Below, one piece after another: positions 1-6,280 of a DNA stretch of 11,433 bases. Within the stretch, counting starts at the first letter, position 1. Every line of letters starts with the position of its first letter. Position numbers and translations under genes: made by a program. The stretch spans positions 1 to 11,433 of the forward strand of contig JAPKYY010000131.1 in assembly GCA_026394095.1 (NCBI GenBank), read 5' to 3'. A model generated the notes under the pieces. That model had not been told where the DNA came from. It did not search any database and saw only the letters and a program-made list of their open reading frames with translations. The DNA comes from Acidobacteriota bacterium (GTDB lineage: Bacteria > Acidobacteriota > Terriglobia > Bryobacterales > Bryobacteraceae).

Positions 1-259
1 CGTTGCCAAACTTGGTGGCACCTTCCATGTTGCGAATCTCGAAGTCGATTTCGAGCCGCCCCGCTTTACTCTCTACTTTCGCCTTGCCCAAGGCTTGCGG
101 CATCTGAGCCGTGCCCTTGAAGTCGACATTGGTAGCGCCCATACGGTGGCGGTAGTTCACCGCTTTCGTACTTTTGGCTACGACCTCCGCCTTGAATGTG
201 ACAATCGGAGGCTCCTGAGCGAAAAGCCCAAGGCTAAGGGAAAACAGTAGTAATTTCAT
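1..259 (-). CDS. Secreted/envelope protein, 5' part only (runs off left edge)
   Basis: The reading frame begins at an ATG at 257-259 and stays open for 86 codons to the window edge, so the C-terminus is missing. The protein starts MKLLLFSLSLGLFAQEPP, a short signal peptide with probable cleavage near the alanine before QEPP, so it is exported. The visible mature part is beta-rich and polar, with the segments KAVNYRHRMGATNVDFKGT and KVESKAGRLEIDFEIRNM. From memory, this resembles the N-terminal domain of acidobacterial OmpA-type or hypothetical secreted proteins (x-V-K-A-V-N-Y followed by V-D-F-K-G-T); I could not confirm this by search. The gene lies 47 bp downstream of the SDR gene on the same strand and may be cotranscribed. 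The Shine-Dalgarno is weak (AGAAAGAAA) and sits in a palindrome. Confidence 0.75.
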   Translation of the reverse strand, partial: MKLLLFSLSLGLFAQEPPIVTFKAEVVAKSTKAVNYRHRMGATNVDFKGTAQMPQALGKAKVESKAGRLEIDFEIRNMEGATKFGN

Positions 260-266
260 AGGCGTT

Positions 267-280
267 TCTTTCTAGAAAGA
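267..280. promoter_or_regulatory. 14-bp perfect palindrome next to a start codon
   Basis: TCTTTCTAGAAAGA is a perfect 14-bp palindrome lying 7 to 20 nt upstream of the ATG of the left-edge secreted-protein gene. It could be an operator for a dimeric regulator, or a 5-bp RNA stem with a CUAG loop covering the weak purine-rich ribosome binding region. A palindrome this short can also arise by chance. Confidence 0.3.
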
Positions 281-306
281 CGAGCCTCAGGGCTGATCTG
301 TTTCGC

Positions 307-1062
307 TTAAGCTGCGGTCCAGCCGCCGTCGATGGTGATGACGCTGCCGTTTACGAAGGCTGCTTCCTGCGAACAAAGATATAGAGCAAGGTGAGCAATT
401 TCGTCGGGCTTGCCGAGGCGGCCGATCGGCTGGCGCTGATTCAATTCGCCGCGAACCTTGTCTTTTTCATGCTTGTGATACTTCTCGAGATAGCCTTCAA
501 CAAAAGGCGTATCAACGGTACCAGGGCAGATGCAGTTTACGCGGAACTCGGTGGGATAGTCGACAGCGAGCTGCCGTGTCATGGCAACAACGGCACCCTT
601 GCTTGCGCAATAGCCGAAGCGGCGGCGGACGCCGATCAGGCCGGCCACACTGCCGATGTTGACCATCGAGCCGTGGCTGGCGATCAGAAGAGGTACGGCA
701 TGTTTGGTGACGATGAACATACCGGTAACGTTGACCTTGAAGATCTTTTCGAAATCGGAGACTTCAGTTTCAGTGACGCCGCCAACAAGGCCGATACCGG
801 CGTTGTTGATCAGCAAATCGAGATGCGGAATCTGTTGGAAGACGTGCTTTACAGATTCTTCGCTGGTGATATCGCAATGCATGGCGCGGCTGCCCGGCAA
901 TTCTGCGGCAAGGGCTTCGGCCTTGTTTGTGTCGATATCGGCAACGATCACGCTTGCGCCGGCCTGGCTGAAAGCACGGCAGGTGCGCTCACCGATGCCG
1001 CTTGCGCCGCCGGTAACAAGCGCAACTTTTCCGTCTAGTCGAAAGGGGGTGGTTGGTTCCAT
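307..1062 (-). CDS. SDR family NAD-type dehydrogenase (2-keto-3-deoxy-L-fuconate dehydrogenase-like)
   Basis: A 251-residue classical short-chain dehydrogenase/reductase. It has the cofactor loop T17-G-G-A-S-G-I-G24, an acidic residue after beta-2 (D42, pointing to NAD(H) over NADP(H)), N86-N-A-G89, N111, catalytic S138, and Y151-x-x-x-K155, ending in the usual IDGGW. The tail part R-V-N-C-I-C-P-G-T-V-D-T-P with Q-R-Q-P-I-G-R-L resembles sugar-acid dehydrogenases of the 2-keto-3-deoxy-L-fuconate/BDH2 type, but the substrate cannot be fixed from sequence. It should be cytosolic. I chose ATG 1062 because it puts the Rossmann motif at the normal distance from the N-terminus. The frame also permits ATG 1104 (14 extra residues), and a strong AGGAGG lies between the two starts. 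The gene is divergent from the OpgC-like gene. Confidence 0.9.
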   Translation of the reverse strand: MEPTTPFRLDGKVALVTGGASGIGERTCRAFSQAGASVIVADIDTNKAEALAAELPGSRAMHCDITSEESVKHVFQQIPHLDLLINNAGIGLVGGVTETEVSDFEKIFKVNVTGMFIVTKHAVPLLIASHGSMVNIGSVAGLIGVRRRFGYCASKGAVVAMTRQLAVDYPTEFRVNCICPGTVDTPFVEGYLEKYHKHEKDKVRGELNQRQPIGRLGKPDEIAHLALYLCSQEAAFVNGSVITIDGGWTAA

Positions 1063-1083
1063 AAGAAAGATAGGGTTAAAAGT

Positions 1084-1091
1084 TCCTCCTT
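1084..1091 (-). promoter_or_regulatory. Strong Shine-Dalgarno at unusual distance from the SDR start
   Basis: On the minus strand this reads AAGGAGGA, nearly perfect against the 16S anti-Shine-Dalgarno. It ends about 22 nt before ATG 1062, too far for ordinary use, and it lies inside the codons that would follow ATG 1104. No ATG, GTG or TTG lies in the 5-12 nt after it. The true start of the SDR gene is therefore less certain than usual. Confidence 0.45.
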
Positions 1092-1155
1092 GATTATGTT
1101 CCATTCGAGCTAAGGTAGACGCGAGATAAAATTCAGCTTTTTTACCCAGCCTGCA

Positions 1156-1182
1156 ATCCTGTGCCGCGACGATTAACAGGAT
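1156..1182 (+). promoter_or_regulatory. Inverted repeat covering the ribosome binding site of the OpgC-like gene
   Basis: ATCCTGT (1156-1162) and ACAGGAT (1176-1182) are perfect 7-bp inverted repeats separated by 13 nt. The right arm contains the AGGA (1178-1181) that stands 8 nt before ATG 1190. In the mRNA a hairpin would hide this site, leaving only the close AGGA at 1183-1186. It could instead be a DNA operator in the divergent region 1063-1189. No convincing -35/-10 pair was found in that region for either gene. Confidence 0.35.
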
Positions 1183-1189
1183 AGGACAA

Positions 1190-2317
1190 ATGGATCTTCA
1201 GGAAAGACGATACGGGCCGCGCGATCTCACGATCGATTTCGTGCGGGGATTGTGTCTTCCGCTGATGATGATTGACCATTTGCGCAACCACTGGCTATCG
1301 ATATTTACCTATCGACCTCTCGGCTTCTTTTGCGCTGCTGCGGTTTTCATATTTCTCTCTGGATTTTCGCTGGCCAAGCACCACACACGCTACCTCGGAG
1401 CACCAGACCCTTTCAGCATTTACCGGCACATCTGGCGCCGTGCGGCTCAGGCCTATGGTTTGCATATTTGCGTTACTGTGATCACGCTCGCGCTTGCCAT
1501 CTATGCGCCCTTCGGCAGAGAAGTCGAGGATGCGGTGAATCGTCCCTGGAAGGCTCTGATGAGTTCTGCTCTCCTCAACTCGGATGCGCCACTTCTGGAA
1601 TTCCTGCCGATGTATATCTTCTTTCTGCTCTGCACGCCCTGGATTCTCAAACGATTCCAGAGCGGGCACGAGAAGTCGATTTTGGGCCCGAGCTTTTTGA
1701 TCTGGCTGGCGGCACAGGCTGGATTCAGCGTTCCGCTGCCACCCTTCACGACGGTATTTGACAGTGCGGGATGGCAGTTTCTGTTTGTGACTTCGCTCTA
1801 TCTTGGTTTTCCGCAAGCAACGCAGCCACTGGAGCGGCCGCTCGAAAGCAAGTCGCTGAATCTGGCAATTTTCGGCTGTATGACCGTACTCGTGATGTTG
1901 CGGCATGCGGAGTTGTTTGGGCTTGGTGTTATCGCGCAGGCTATCCCGGCCTGGTGGATCGACCGTAGCCATGCCGGGCCGCTGGTGATTCTCAATTTGT
2001 ACTTGTGGGTGGCTTTCCTCTGGCTGGTGCCTGCCCCGCTGCTGAGGCTCGCGCGGCAGGGACGAGTATTTGTGGCAATCGGGCATTATGCGTTGCCGGT
2101 ATTTGCATGGCAGGTGCTGCTCTTTTATGTCTTCATGAGTTGGTTCCCGCAACTTTACCGTTATTCGATAGTCGAGCAGGCACTGGTGGTTTGCTTCGCC
2201 ATTGTATGCCTGGTCTTCCCGGTGAGTCTCTTTCTGACCACAGCGCAACCGAGGAGCCGGCCGATTTCTTTGCCACCGCTCGACGAAGGCACTGCGCGTC
2301 TGTTTGAGGGCCGCTGA
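1190..2317 (+). CDS. OpgC-like membrane acyltransferase
   Basis: A 375-residue polytopic membrane protein. Its N-terminus carries the OpgC-family signature: R11-D-L-T-I-D16-F-V-R-G20, then M-M-I-D29-H30, then a helix with F-I-F-L-S57-G58-F. In proteobacteria OpgC O-succinylates osmoregulated periplasmic glucans. Acidobacterial homologues have no proven substrate, so transfer of an acyl group to a cell-envelope glycan is an inference from family. About ten hydrophobic segments follow, and the polar tail after residue ~350 (Q-P-R-S-R-P) should be cytosolic. Length is normal for the family. ATG 1190 is supported by AGGATAGGA upstream and by the signature starting at once. The gene heads a same-strand cluster with two CPBP protease genes; the gap to the next gene is 29 bp. 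Confidence 0.85.
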   Translation: MDLQERRYGPRDLTIDFVRGLCLPLMMIDHLRNHWLSIFTYRPLGFFCAAAVFIFLSGFSLAKHHTRYLGAPDPFSIYRHIWRRAAQAYGLHICVTVITLALAIYAPFGREVEDAVNRPWKALMSSALLNSDAPLLEFLPMYIFFLLCTPWILKRFQSGHEKSILGPSFLIWLAAQAGFSVPLPPFTTVFDSAGWQFLFVTSLYLGFPQATQPLERPLESKSLNLAIFGCMTVLVMLRHAELFGLGVIAQAIPAWWIDRSHAGPLVILNLYLWVAFLWLVPAPLLRLARQGRVFVAIGHYALPVFAWQVLLFYVFMSWFPQLYRYSIVEQALVVCFAIVCLVFPVSLFLTTAQPRSRPISLPPLDEGTARLFEGR

Positions 2318-2346
2318 GCGCTTTCTGCGATTGAAGCCAAAGGGCT

Positions 2347-3205
2347 GTGTTAGGTTTGGGAAAAGTGCTTTATGACCATCCGCAGCAGCCACCGATCCCC
2401 GAGGGGTGGATCTTCCGAACGCTGGTGGCTTTTGCTGCGTTGATGCGCAGTACTGGTGCCTTTCTTGCGATGGGGACCAGTGCGATCCTTCTGGGCTTTG
2501 TTCTGGCCAAGTTACGCAACTCTGTGCCGATGCCGAGAAAGCTGGCAGCGAATCTGGTGCAATCCATTCCCGACCTCATCATGGGGCTGCTGATTTCCTG
2601 GCTACTTTTGCGCTTCGCGCATAAGGCCAAGTTGAGTGATTTGGGCCTCCCACTGGTTCGTAGCGCCATCACTGAGACACTGGTTTCGATGCTGGGTGGC
2701 GGGCTGATGGTTGCGATGCTGGTTGTCCCCTTCGTAGTTGCAGGCATGGGTGAAGTTGTCAGCGTTTAGCGAAGAGTTGATTATGCGCGGATATCCTTTT
2801 CAGACGCTGGTTCAGCCGATTCACATGCTTGGGGCAGTATTGGTAACAAGCGCTCCGTTTGCCGCGCTGCACTGGAATAATCCGGGAGCGAACGAATATA
2901 CGATGGTGAATACCTTTTTGGCTGGAGCGGCCCTGGGGATGCTGATGGCCTGGAGACGGAGCCTGTGGGCAGCAGCGGGCGCTCATTTTGGCTGGAATTT
3001 TACAACCGTGCTCTTTGGGCTGAATGTGAGCGGAATGCCAGTGCCGGTAATGCCGTTTACGATTCGCTGGAAGGTGGATGAGATTTGGACCGGAGGCAGC
3101 TATGGACCAGAGGGCGGGCTGCCGTGCATGATGCTGTTGAGTGCGCTGCTGCTGGTGTTAATTCGTCTTTATTACCATCGTGAGGAAGGTTCCAGAGTCG
3201 CTTGA
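2347..3205 (+). pseudogene. CPBP-family intramembrane protease, split by a frameshift (probably with a deletion)
   Basis: Two adjacent frames together make one CPBP (Abi/Rce1-like) glutamic endopeptidase. The first (2347-2769, GTG start, 140 aa) holds three hydrophobic segments and D-L-G-L-P, then stops at TAG 2767-2769. The second is open from 2738 to 3205 and carries all catalytic motifs: E-E-L-I-M-R (EExxxR), F-A-A-L-H (FxxxH) and H-F-G-W-N (HxxxN), plus G-G-S-Y-G-P-E-G-G. The second frame has only a TTG at 2738 as possible start, and its upstream stop (TAG 2735-2737) confines the crossing to 2738-2769. The helix normally preceding EExxxR is almost missing, with about 12 residues between the last hydrophobic segment and the motif. 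This suggests loss of 3n+2 bases and not one miscalled base. No slippery heptamer is evident, so programmed frameshifting is unlikely. The stop overlaps the TTG start of the next CPBP gene. Confidence 0.75.
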
Positions 3206-4095
3206 ACAATTTCCCCCTGATTATTCTCCCCGCGTTGCTGCTTGAAGCAGTTTTTTACTTTCTTCCTCTGTGGCCAAAGTTTTCCGTGTGGTTTAAGAAG
3301 TTATACCGGCCGATGCAGGCGGGATTGATTTGGGTGAGCGGTGTCGCGCCTATGTTGCTGCTGCACTGGGCGCAAGGAATGACACCGGCTGAGTTTCCGC
3401 TTTTTGCTGTAGCGCTTGCGATCGTTTGTATCTGGTTTCTGGTGTTGCCTAACAAACCAATGGCAGACATTCTGCTGCTGGGTCTGCTTGCGGCTTTCAT
3501 CCTGTTGCCCTGGTTCAAGGACATGTTTCCTTCCCCACAAGGAGCTACAAAGCTGGGTTTTCTCAACAAACAGCTCTGGATGCGAGTGGGCATCGGTGTT
3601 TTTCTCTATCTGCGGGGGATGAAGGTGCCAGGCTTCGGGCTGATGCCAACGAGGCAGGACTGGTGGGTGGGGACTCGGCAGTTTTTATATTTCCTCGCCA
3701 TCCTGTTGCCAGTGGGCTTCTATTTCAACATCCTGCGGATCCAGTTTCCAAAGCTCAGCACCTGGGTAATTCCTTTTGCTGCCGTGGGAACTTTTGTTGG
3801 CATATACCTCTTCCTGGCATTGCTTGAGGAGTTCATGTTTCGTGGTGTCTTGCAGCAGGTGTTGATTCAGGGCCTGGGAAGCAAATGGACGGGCCTCATT
3901 CTAGCGAGCCTTTGTTTTGGGTCGGTGCATCTGCCGTTTCGTGAATTTCCAAACTGGCGCTTTGCACTGCTATCGACTGTGGCAGGCGTTTTTTACGGGC
4001 TTGCTTATGAGAAAGCAAACTCCCTGCGCGCTGCGATGATCACGCATTCCCTGGTCGTCACGCTTTGGACGATCGTGTTTGCGCGCTCGCTCTAG
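3202..4095 (+). CDS. CPBP-family intramembrane metalloprotease
   Basis: A 297-residue membrane protein with about eight hydrophobic helices. The CPBP motifs are L-L-E209-E-F-M-F-R214 (EExxxR), F239-G-S-V-H243 (FxxxH) and a final helix A-A-M-I-T-H282. The family cleaves peptides within the membrane (CAAX prenyl protease 2-like) and in bacteria is often tied to bacteriocin self-immunity or surface-protein processing; the substrate here is unknown. Canonical motif 4 is HxxxN/D, but here the fourth residue after H282 is V286. The TTG start overlaps the previous stop (cTTGAac), with GAGGAAGG about 12 nt upstream, which suggests translational coupling. No ATG fits this N-terminus, and the first helix starts at residue ~4. 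The stop TAG shares the palindrome CTAG with the stop of the facing lipoprotein gene. Confidence 0.85.
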   Translation: MNNFPLIILPALLLEAVFYFLPLWPKFSVWFKKLYRPMQAGLIWVSGVAPMLLLHWAQGMTPAEFPLFAVALAIVCIWFLVLPNKPMADILLLGLLAAFILLPWFKDMFPSPQGATKLGFLNKQLWMRVGIGVFLYLRGMKVPGFGLMPTRQDWWVGTRQFLYFLAILLPVGFYFNILRIQFPKLSTWVIPFAAVGTFVGIYLFLALLEEFMFRGVLQQVLIQGLGSKWTGLILASLCFGSVHLPFREFPNWRFALLSTVAGVFYGLAYEKANSLRAAMITHSLVVTLWTIVFARSL

Positions 4096-5255
4096 CGGAG
4101 ATCGTCGACCGAGACGAGGCCTTGAGAAATTGCCTGCTTGCCGGCTGCCTCAAGGGCATTGAGCCACTCGGAAAGATTAGGCGGCTCGCTGGTAAAGGGA
4201 AACTCCAGGGTGGCGAATGCCTGTTTGGCGTTGTTCTCGCTCTGCCCGGCCCAGCGAGTATCGAGCAGGAGGGAAGCGGTTCTGGCGCTTACGGCTCCGG
4301 CCCCGGAGAGAGACTTCAATTGCCACTTTTCAGCCTCCTGCTCAGCCGTAACCAGACGCATATTGGAAAAGAGCGCCTCCAGCCGCTGCCAAACGGCAGC
4401 TTCGGTTTTCTTGAGATTGCCGAGACGACCGGCTATGGCGAAGTGAGAAGGAACGCCACTTCGATCAAATAGCGGCCACCAGAACTGGCCCGCGAGATTG
4501 GCATTAAAGACGACCACCCTGGGAGTTGGGGTGTAGTCGAGTTCTTCTTTTTGAAGAATCTCAAGTAGGGCGAGGTAGTTTTTGCGGCGCAGATCGGCGC
4601 TGGCCTGAACCGCTTGATTGACCTTGTGGAAGTAGTCGTCGAGCGGCTTGTCGAGGCGGAAGCCGGAGCGGAGGTCGCTCAGAATCTGCCGGGCGACTTC
4701 AGCTTCAAGAACGCTACGCTCCCCCAGCAGCAGGGCCTGCAGGAGAGATTCCCGGTCTACCATCACCATGACGCTGGAGCCCAGTTTGCCTGGGGTTAGC
4801 TCTGCTTCAAAGATAGACAGCGACTTTGAGACCTGGCGGGATTTCCATTCGAGGCGCAGTGGCGTGCTCCAACGTGGATCGGAAGAGAAGCGGATGGAAG
4901 CTTCGTAGTAGCGCTGGGCAGAGGCGAAGGATTGCGGATTGGCGACCCGGCTGACGACCAACATGGCGGGGAGCACCGGGAGCCCTTCCGGAGAACGTGT
5001 TTCGCGGAAAGCAAAAGCATGTGTGATCGCCCAGAAGTTCTGGTCTGTTGGGTCACCGGCAACATCGCCCAGGAAGGCGACACCGAGTTGCGGGCGCTCG
5101 GCAGAAACCGGCTGCTGGATGGGCAGAAACTGAGCGGGCAGGCGCAAAGAAGCCACTCCACTGAGTTGGACTTCTGTATGGCCGCTGGCCTGAACCAACT
5201 TGCTGGTGCAGGAGCTGAGCCAGCAAGCGATGGCCAAAATTAAAAAAACACGCAT
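4092..5255 (-). CDS. Putative lipoprotein of unknown function
   Basis: A 387-residue protein beginning MRVFLILAIACWLSSC, a lipoprotein signal with lipobox L13-S-S-C16. Position +2 is threonine and not aspartate, so by the Lol rule it should go to the outer membrane. The mature part is soluble with alternating beta and amphipathic helical segments. Features include F-W-A-I-T-H-A-F, an acidic-basic helical region at residues ~165-235, and F-W-W-P-L-F-D-R-S-G-V-P near 265. No catalytic motif or named family is recognised. I chose ATG 5255 because GAGGGG lies 11 nt upstream; the in-frame GTG 5267 abuts that site and would be badly spaced. The gene is divergent from tRNA-Val and convergent with the CPBP gene, sharing four bases with its stop. 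Confidence 0.75.
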   Translation of the reverse strand: MRVFLILAIACWLSSCTSKLVQASGHTEVQLSGVASLRLPAQFLPIQQPVSAERPQLGVAFLGDVAGDPTDQNFWAITHAFAFRETRSPEGLPVLPAMLVVSRVANPQSFASAQRYYEASIRFSSDPRWSTPLRLEWKSRQVSKSLSIFEAELTPGKLGSSVMVMVDRESLLQALLLGERSVLEAEVARQILSDLRSGFRLDKPLDDYFHKVNQAVQASADLRRKNYLALLEILQKEELDYTPTPRVVVFNANLAGQFWWPLFDRSGVPSHFAIAGRLGNLKKTEAAVWQRLEALFSNMRLVTAEQEAEKWQLKSLSGAGAVSARTASLLLDTRWAGQSENNAKQAFATLEFPFTSEPPNLSEWLNALEAAGKQAISQGLVSVDDLR

Positions 5256-5321
5256 CTGAGACCGCACCCCTCATGGTATGCCATTGGTCGATGTTAGACT
5301 AGGAGATGAAGCTGCTGTTAC

Positions 5322-5398
5322 GGGCGCGTAGCTCAGTTGGTTAGAGCACCTCGTTTACACCGAGGGGGTCCGGGGTTCGAGTCCCTGCGCGCCCACCA
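5322..5398 (+). tRNA. tRNA-Val (anticodon TAC)
   Basis: A complete 77-nt cloverleaf. The acceptor stem pairs GGGCGCG (5322-5328) with CGCGCCC (5388-5394), followed by discriminator A and an encoded CCA (5396-5398). The D-arm is GCTC-AGTTGGTTA-GAGC. The anticodon stem CCTCG/CGAGG encloses the loop TTTACAC, giving anticodon TAC (valine, reading GUA and probably other GUN codons). The T-arm has the TTCGAGT loop. No strong promoter is evident; TAGACT at 5295-5300 is a possible -10. The gluQ start lies 21 nt after the CCA, so the two are probably on one primary transcript. Confidence 0.97.
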
Positions 5399-5419
5399 TC
5401 CTCAGAATTGTGGTCATCC

Positions 5420-6280
5420 ATGTATCGTGGACGATTCGCCCCTTCCCCAACCGGCCCTTTACATTTTGGTTCTCTTATTGCGGCGCTAGCCAGCTATCTG
5501 GAAGCACGCCGTCATGGCGGCCAGTGGTTGGTGCGCATGGAGGATACAGATACGCCCCGGTGCAGCGCCGCAGCGGCTGATGCTATTGTGCGCGTTTTGT
5601 TTGAACTTGGTTTCCGCTGGGATGGAGAAGTGGAATATCAGAGCAAGCGGACGGAGCTTTACCGGAGAGAGCTGCAACGCCTGGGGGATTTTATTTATCC
5701 CTGTTGCTGCAGCCGGAAGGAAATCAGCGAGAGCGCAGAAGGGCGCTATCCGGGTACTTGCCGCAACGGAATCGAAGAAGGTAAAGCGGTTCGTGCGCTG
5801 CGGTTGCGTGTCGCCGATGAGGCCATAGAATTCGTGGATTTGTTGCAGGGCCGGTACCGGGCGAATCTCGAAACCGATCCGGGAGACTTTGTTTTGTTGC
5901 GGCCGGGCTCTGGGATTTTTTCGTACCAATTGGCGGTGGTGGTGGATGATCAGGCACAGGGGATAACTCACGTTGTGCGTGGAGCGGATTTGCTCGATTC
6001 CACCCCAAGACAAATCTATTTGCAGCAAGTGCTGGGCTACCGGCAGCTGGAGTACATGCATATTCCTGTTGCGACTGGCCCGGATGGTGAGAAACTCTCG
6101 AAGCAGAATCTGGCTCCAGCGCTTGATACTGGAGAACCGCAACTGGTGCTCGATCAGGCGCTGCGTTTTCTGGGCCATGAGCCTCCGAGAGGCTTGAGGC
6201 TGGAAGCGCTTTGGGGCTGGGCTAGTTCGAATTGGGACGCGGCGAAAATTCCGCGCGGGCTGGCTCACCGAGCGCCTTGA
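5420..6280 (+). CDS. gluQ: Glutamyl-queuosine tRNA(Asp) synthetase (GluQRS)
   Basis: A 286-residue truncated GluRS-like enzyme. GluQRS activates glutamate and attaches it to the queuosine at position 34 of tRNA-Asp, and it lacks the anticodon-binding domain of true GluRS. Seen here are R5-F-A-P-S-P-T-G-P-L-H-F-G-S18 (HIGH-type motif), the M40-E-D-T-D44 segment, a zinc site C95-x-C97 with Y110-x-x-x-C114, and the KMSKS-type K225-L-S-K-Q. The tail ends A-A-K-I-P-R, as in the family, and the length is normal. ATG 5420 is chosen from family alignment; the in-frame TTG 5408 would add four residues. No Shine-Dalgarno precedes either start. The last 59 nt overlap the convergent kinase gene. Confidence 0.93.
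   Translation: MYRGRFAPSPTGPLHFGSLIAALASYLEARRHGGQWLVRMEDTDTPRCSAAAADAIVRVLFELGFRWDGEVEYQSKRTELYRRELQRLGDFIYPCCCSRKEISESAEGRYPGTCRNGIEEGKAVRALRLRVADEAIEFVDLLQGRYRANLETDPGDFVLLRPGSGIFSYQLAVVVDDQAQGITHVVRGADLLDSTPRQIYLQQVLGYRQLEYMHIPVATGPDGEKLSKQNLAPALDTGEPQLVLDQALRFLGHEPPRGLRLEALWGWASSNWDAAKIPRGLAHRAP

Noticed and set aside
283..294. AGCC-TCAG-GGCT as a terminator after the SDR gene
   Set aside because: The stem is only 4 bp and no T-run follows on the minus strand.
391..1038. 215-codon plus-strand open frame opposite the SDR gene
   Set aside because: It is antisense to a gene with complete SDR motifs, and its translation shows no family features.
1295..2392. 365-codon minus-strand open frame opposite the OpgC-like gene
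   Set aside because: It is extremely rich in Arg, Gln and His, typical of the reverse complement of a membrane-protein gene.
2738..2769. Programmed ribosomal frameshift in the CPBP gene
   Set aside because: No slippery heptamer, stimulatory stem or pseudoknot is apparent, and the expected helix before EExxxR is missing, which frameshifting would not restore.
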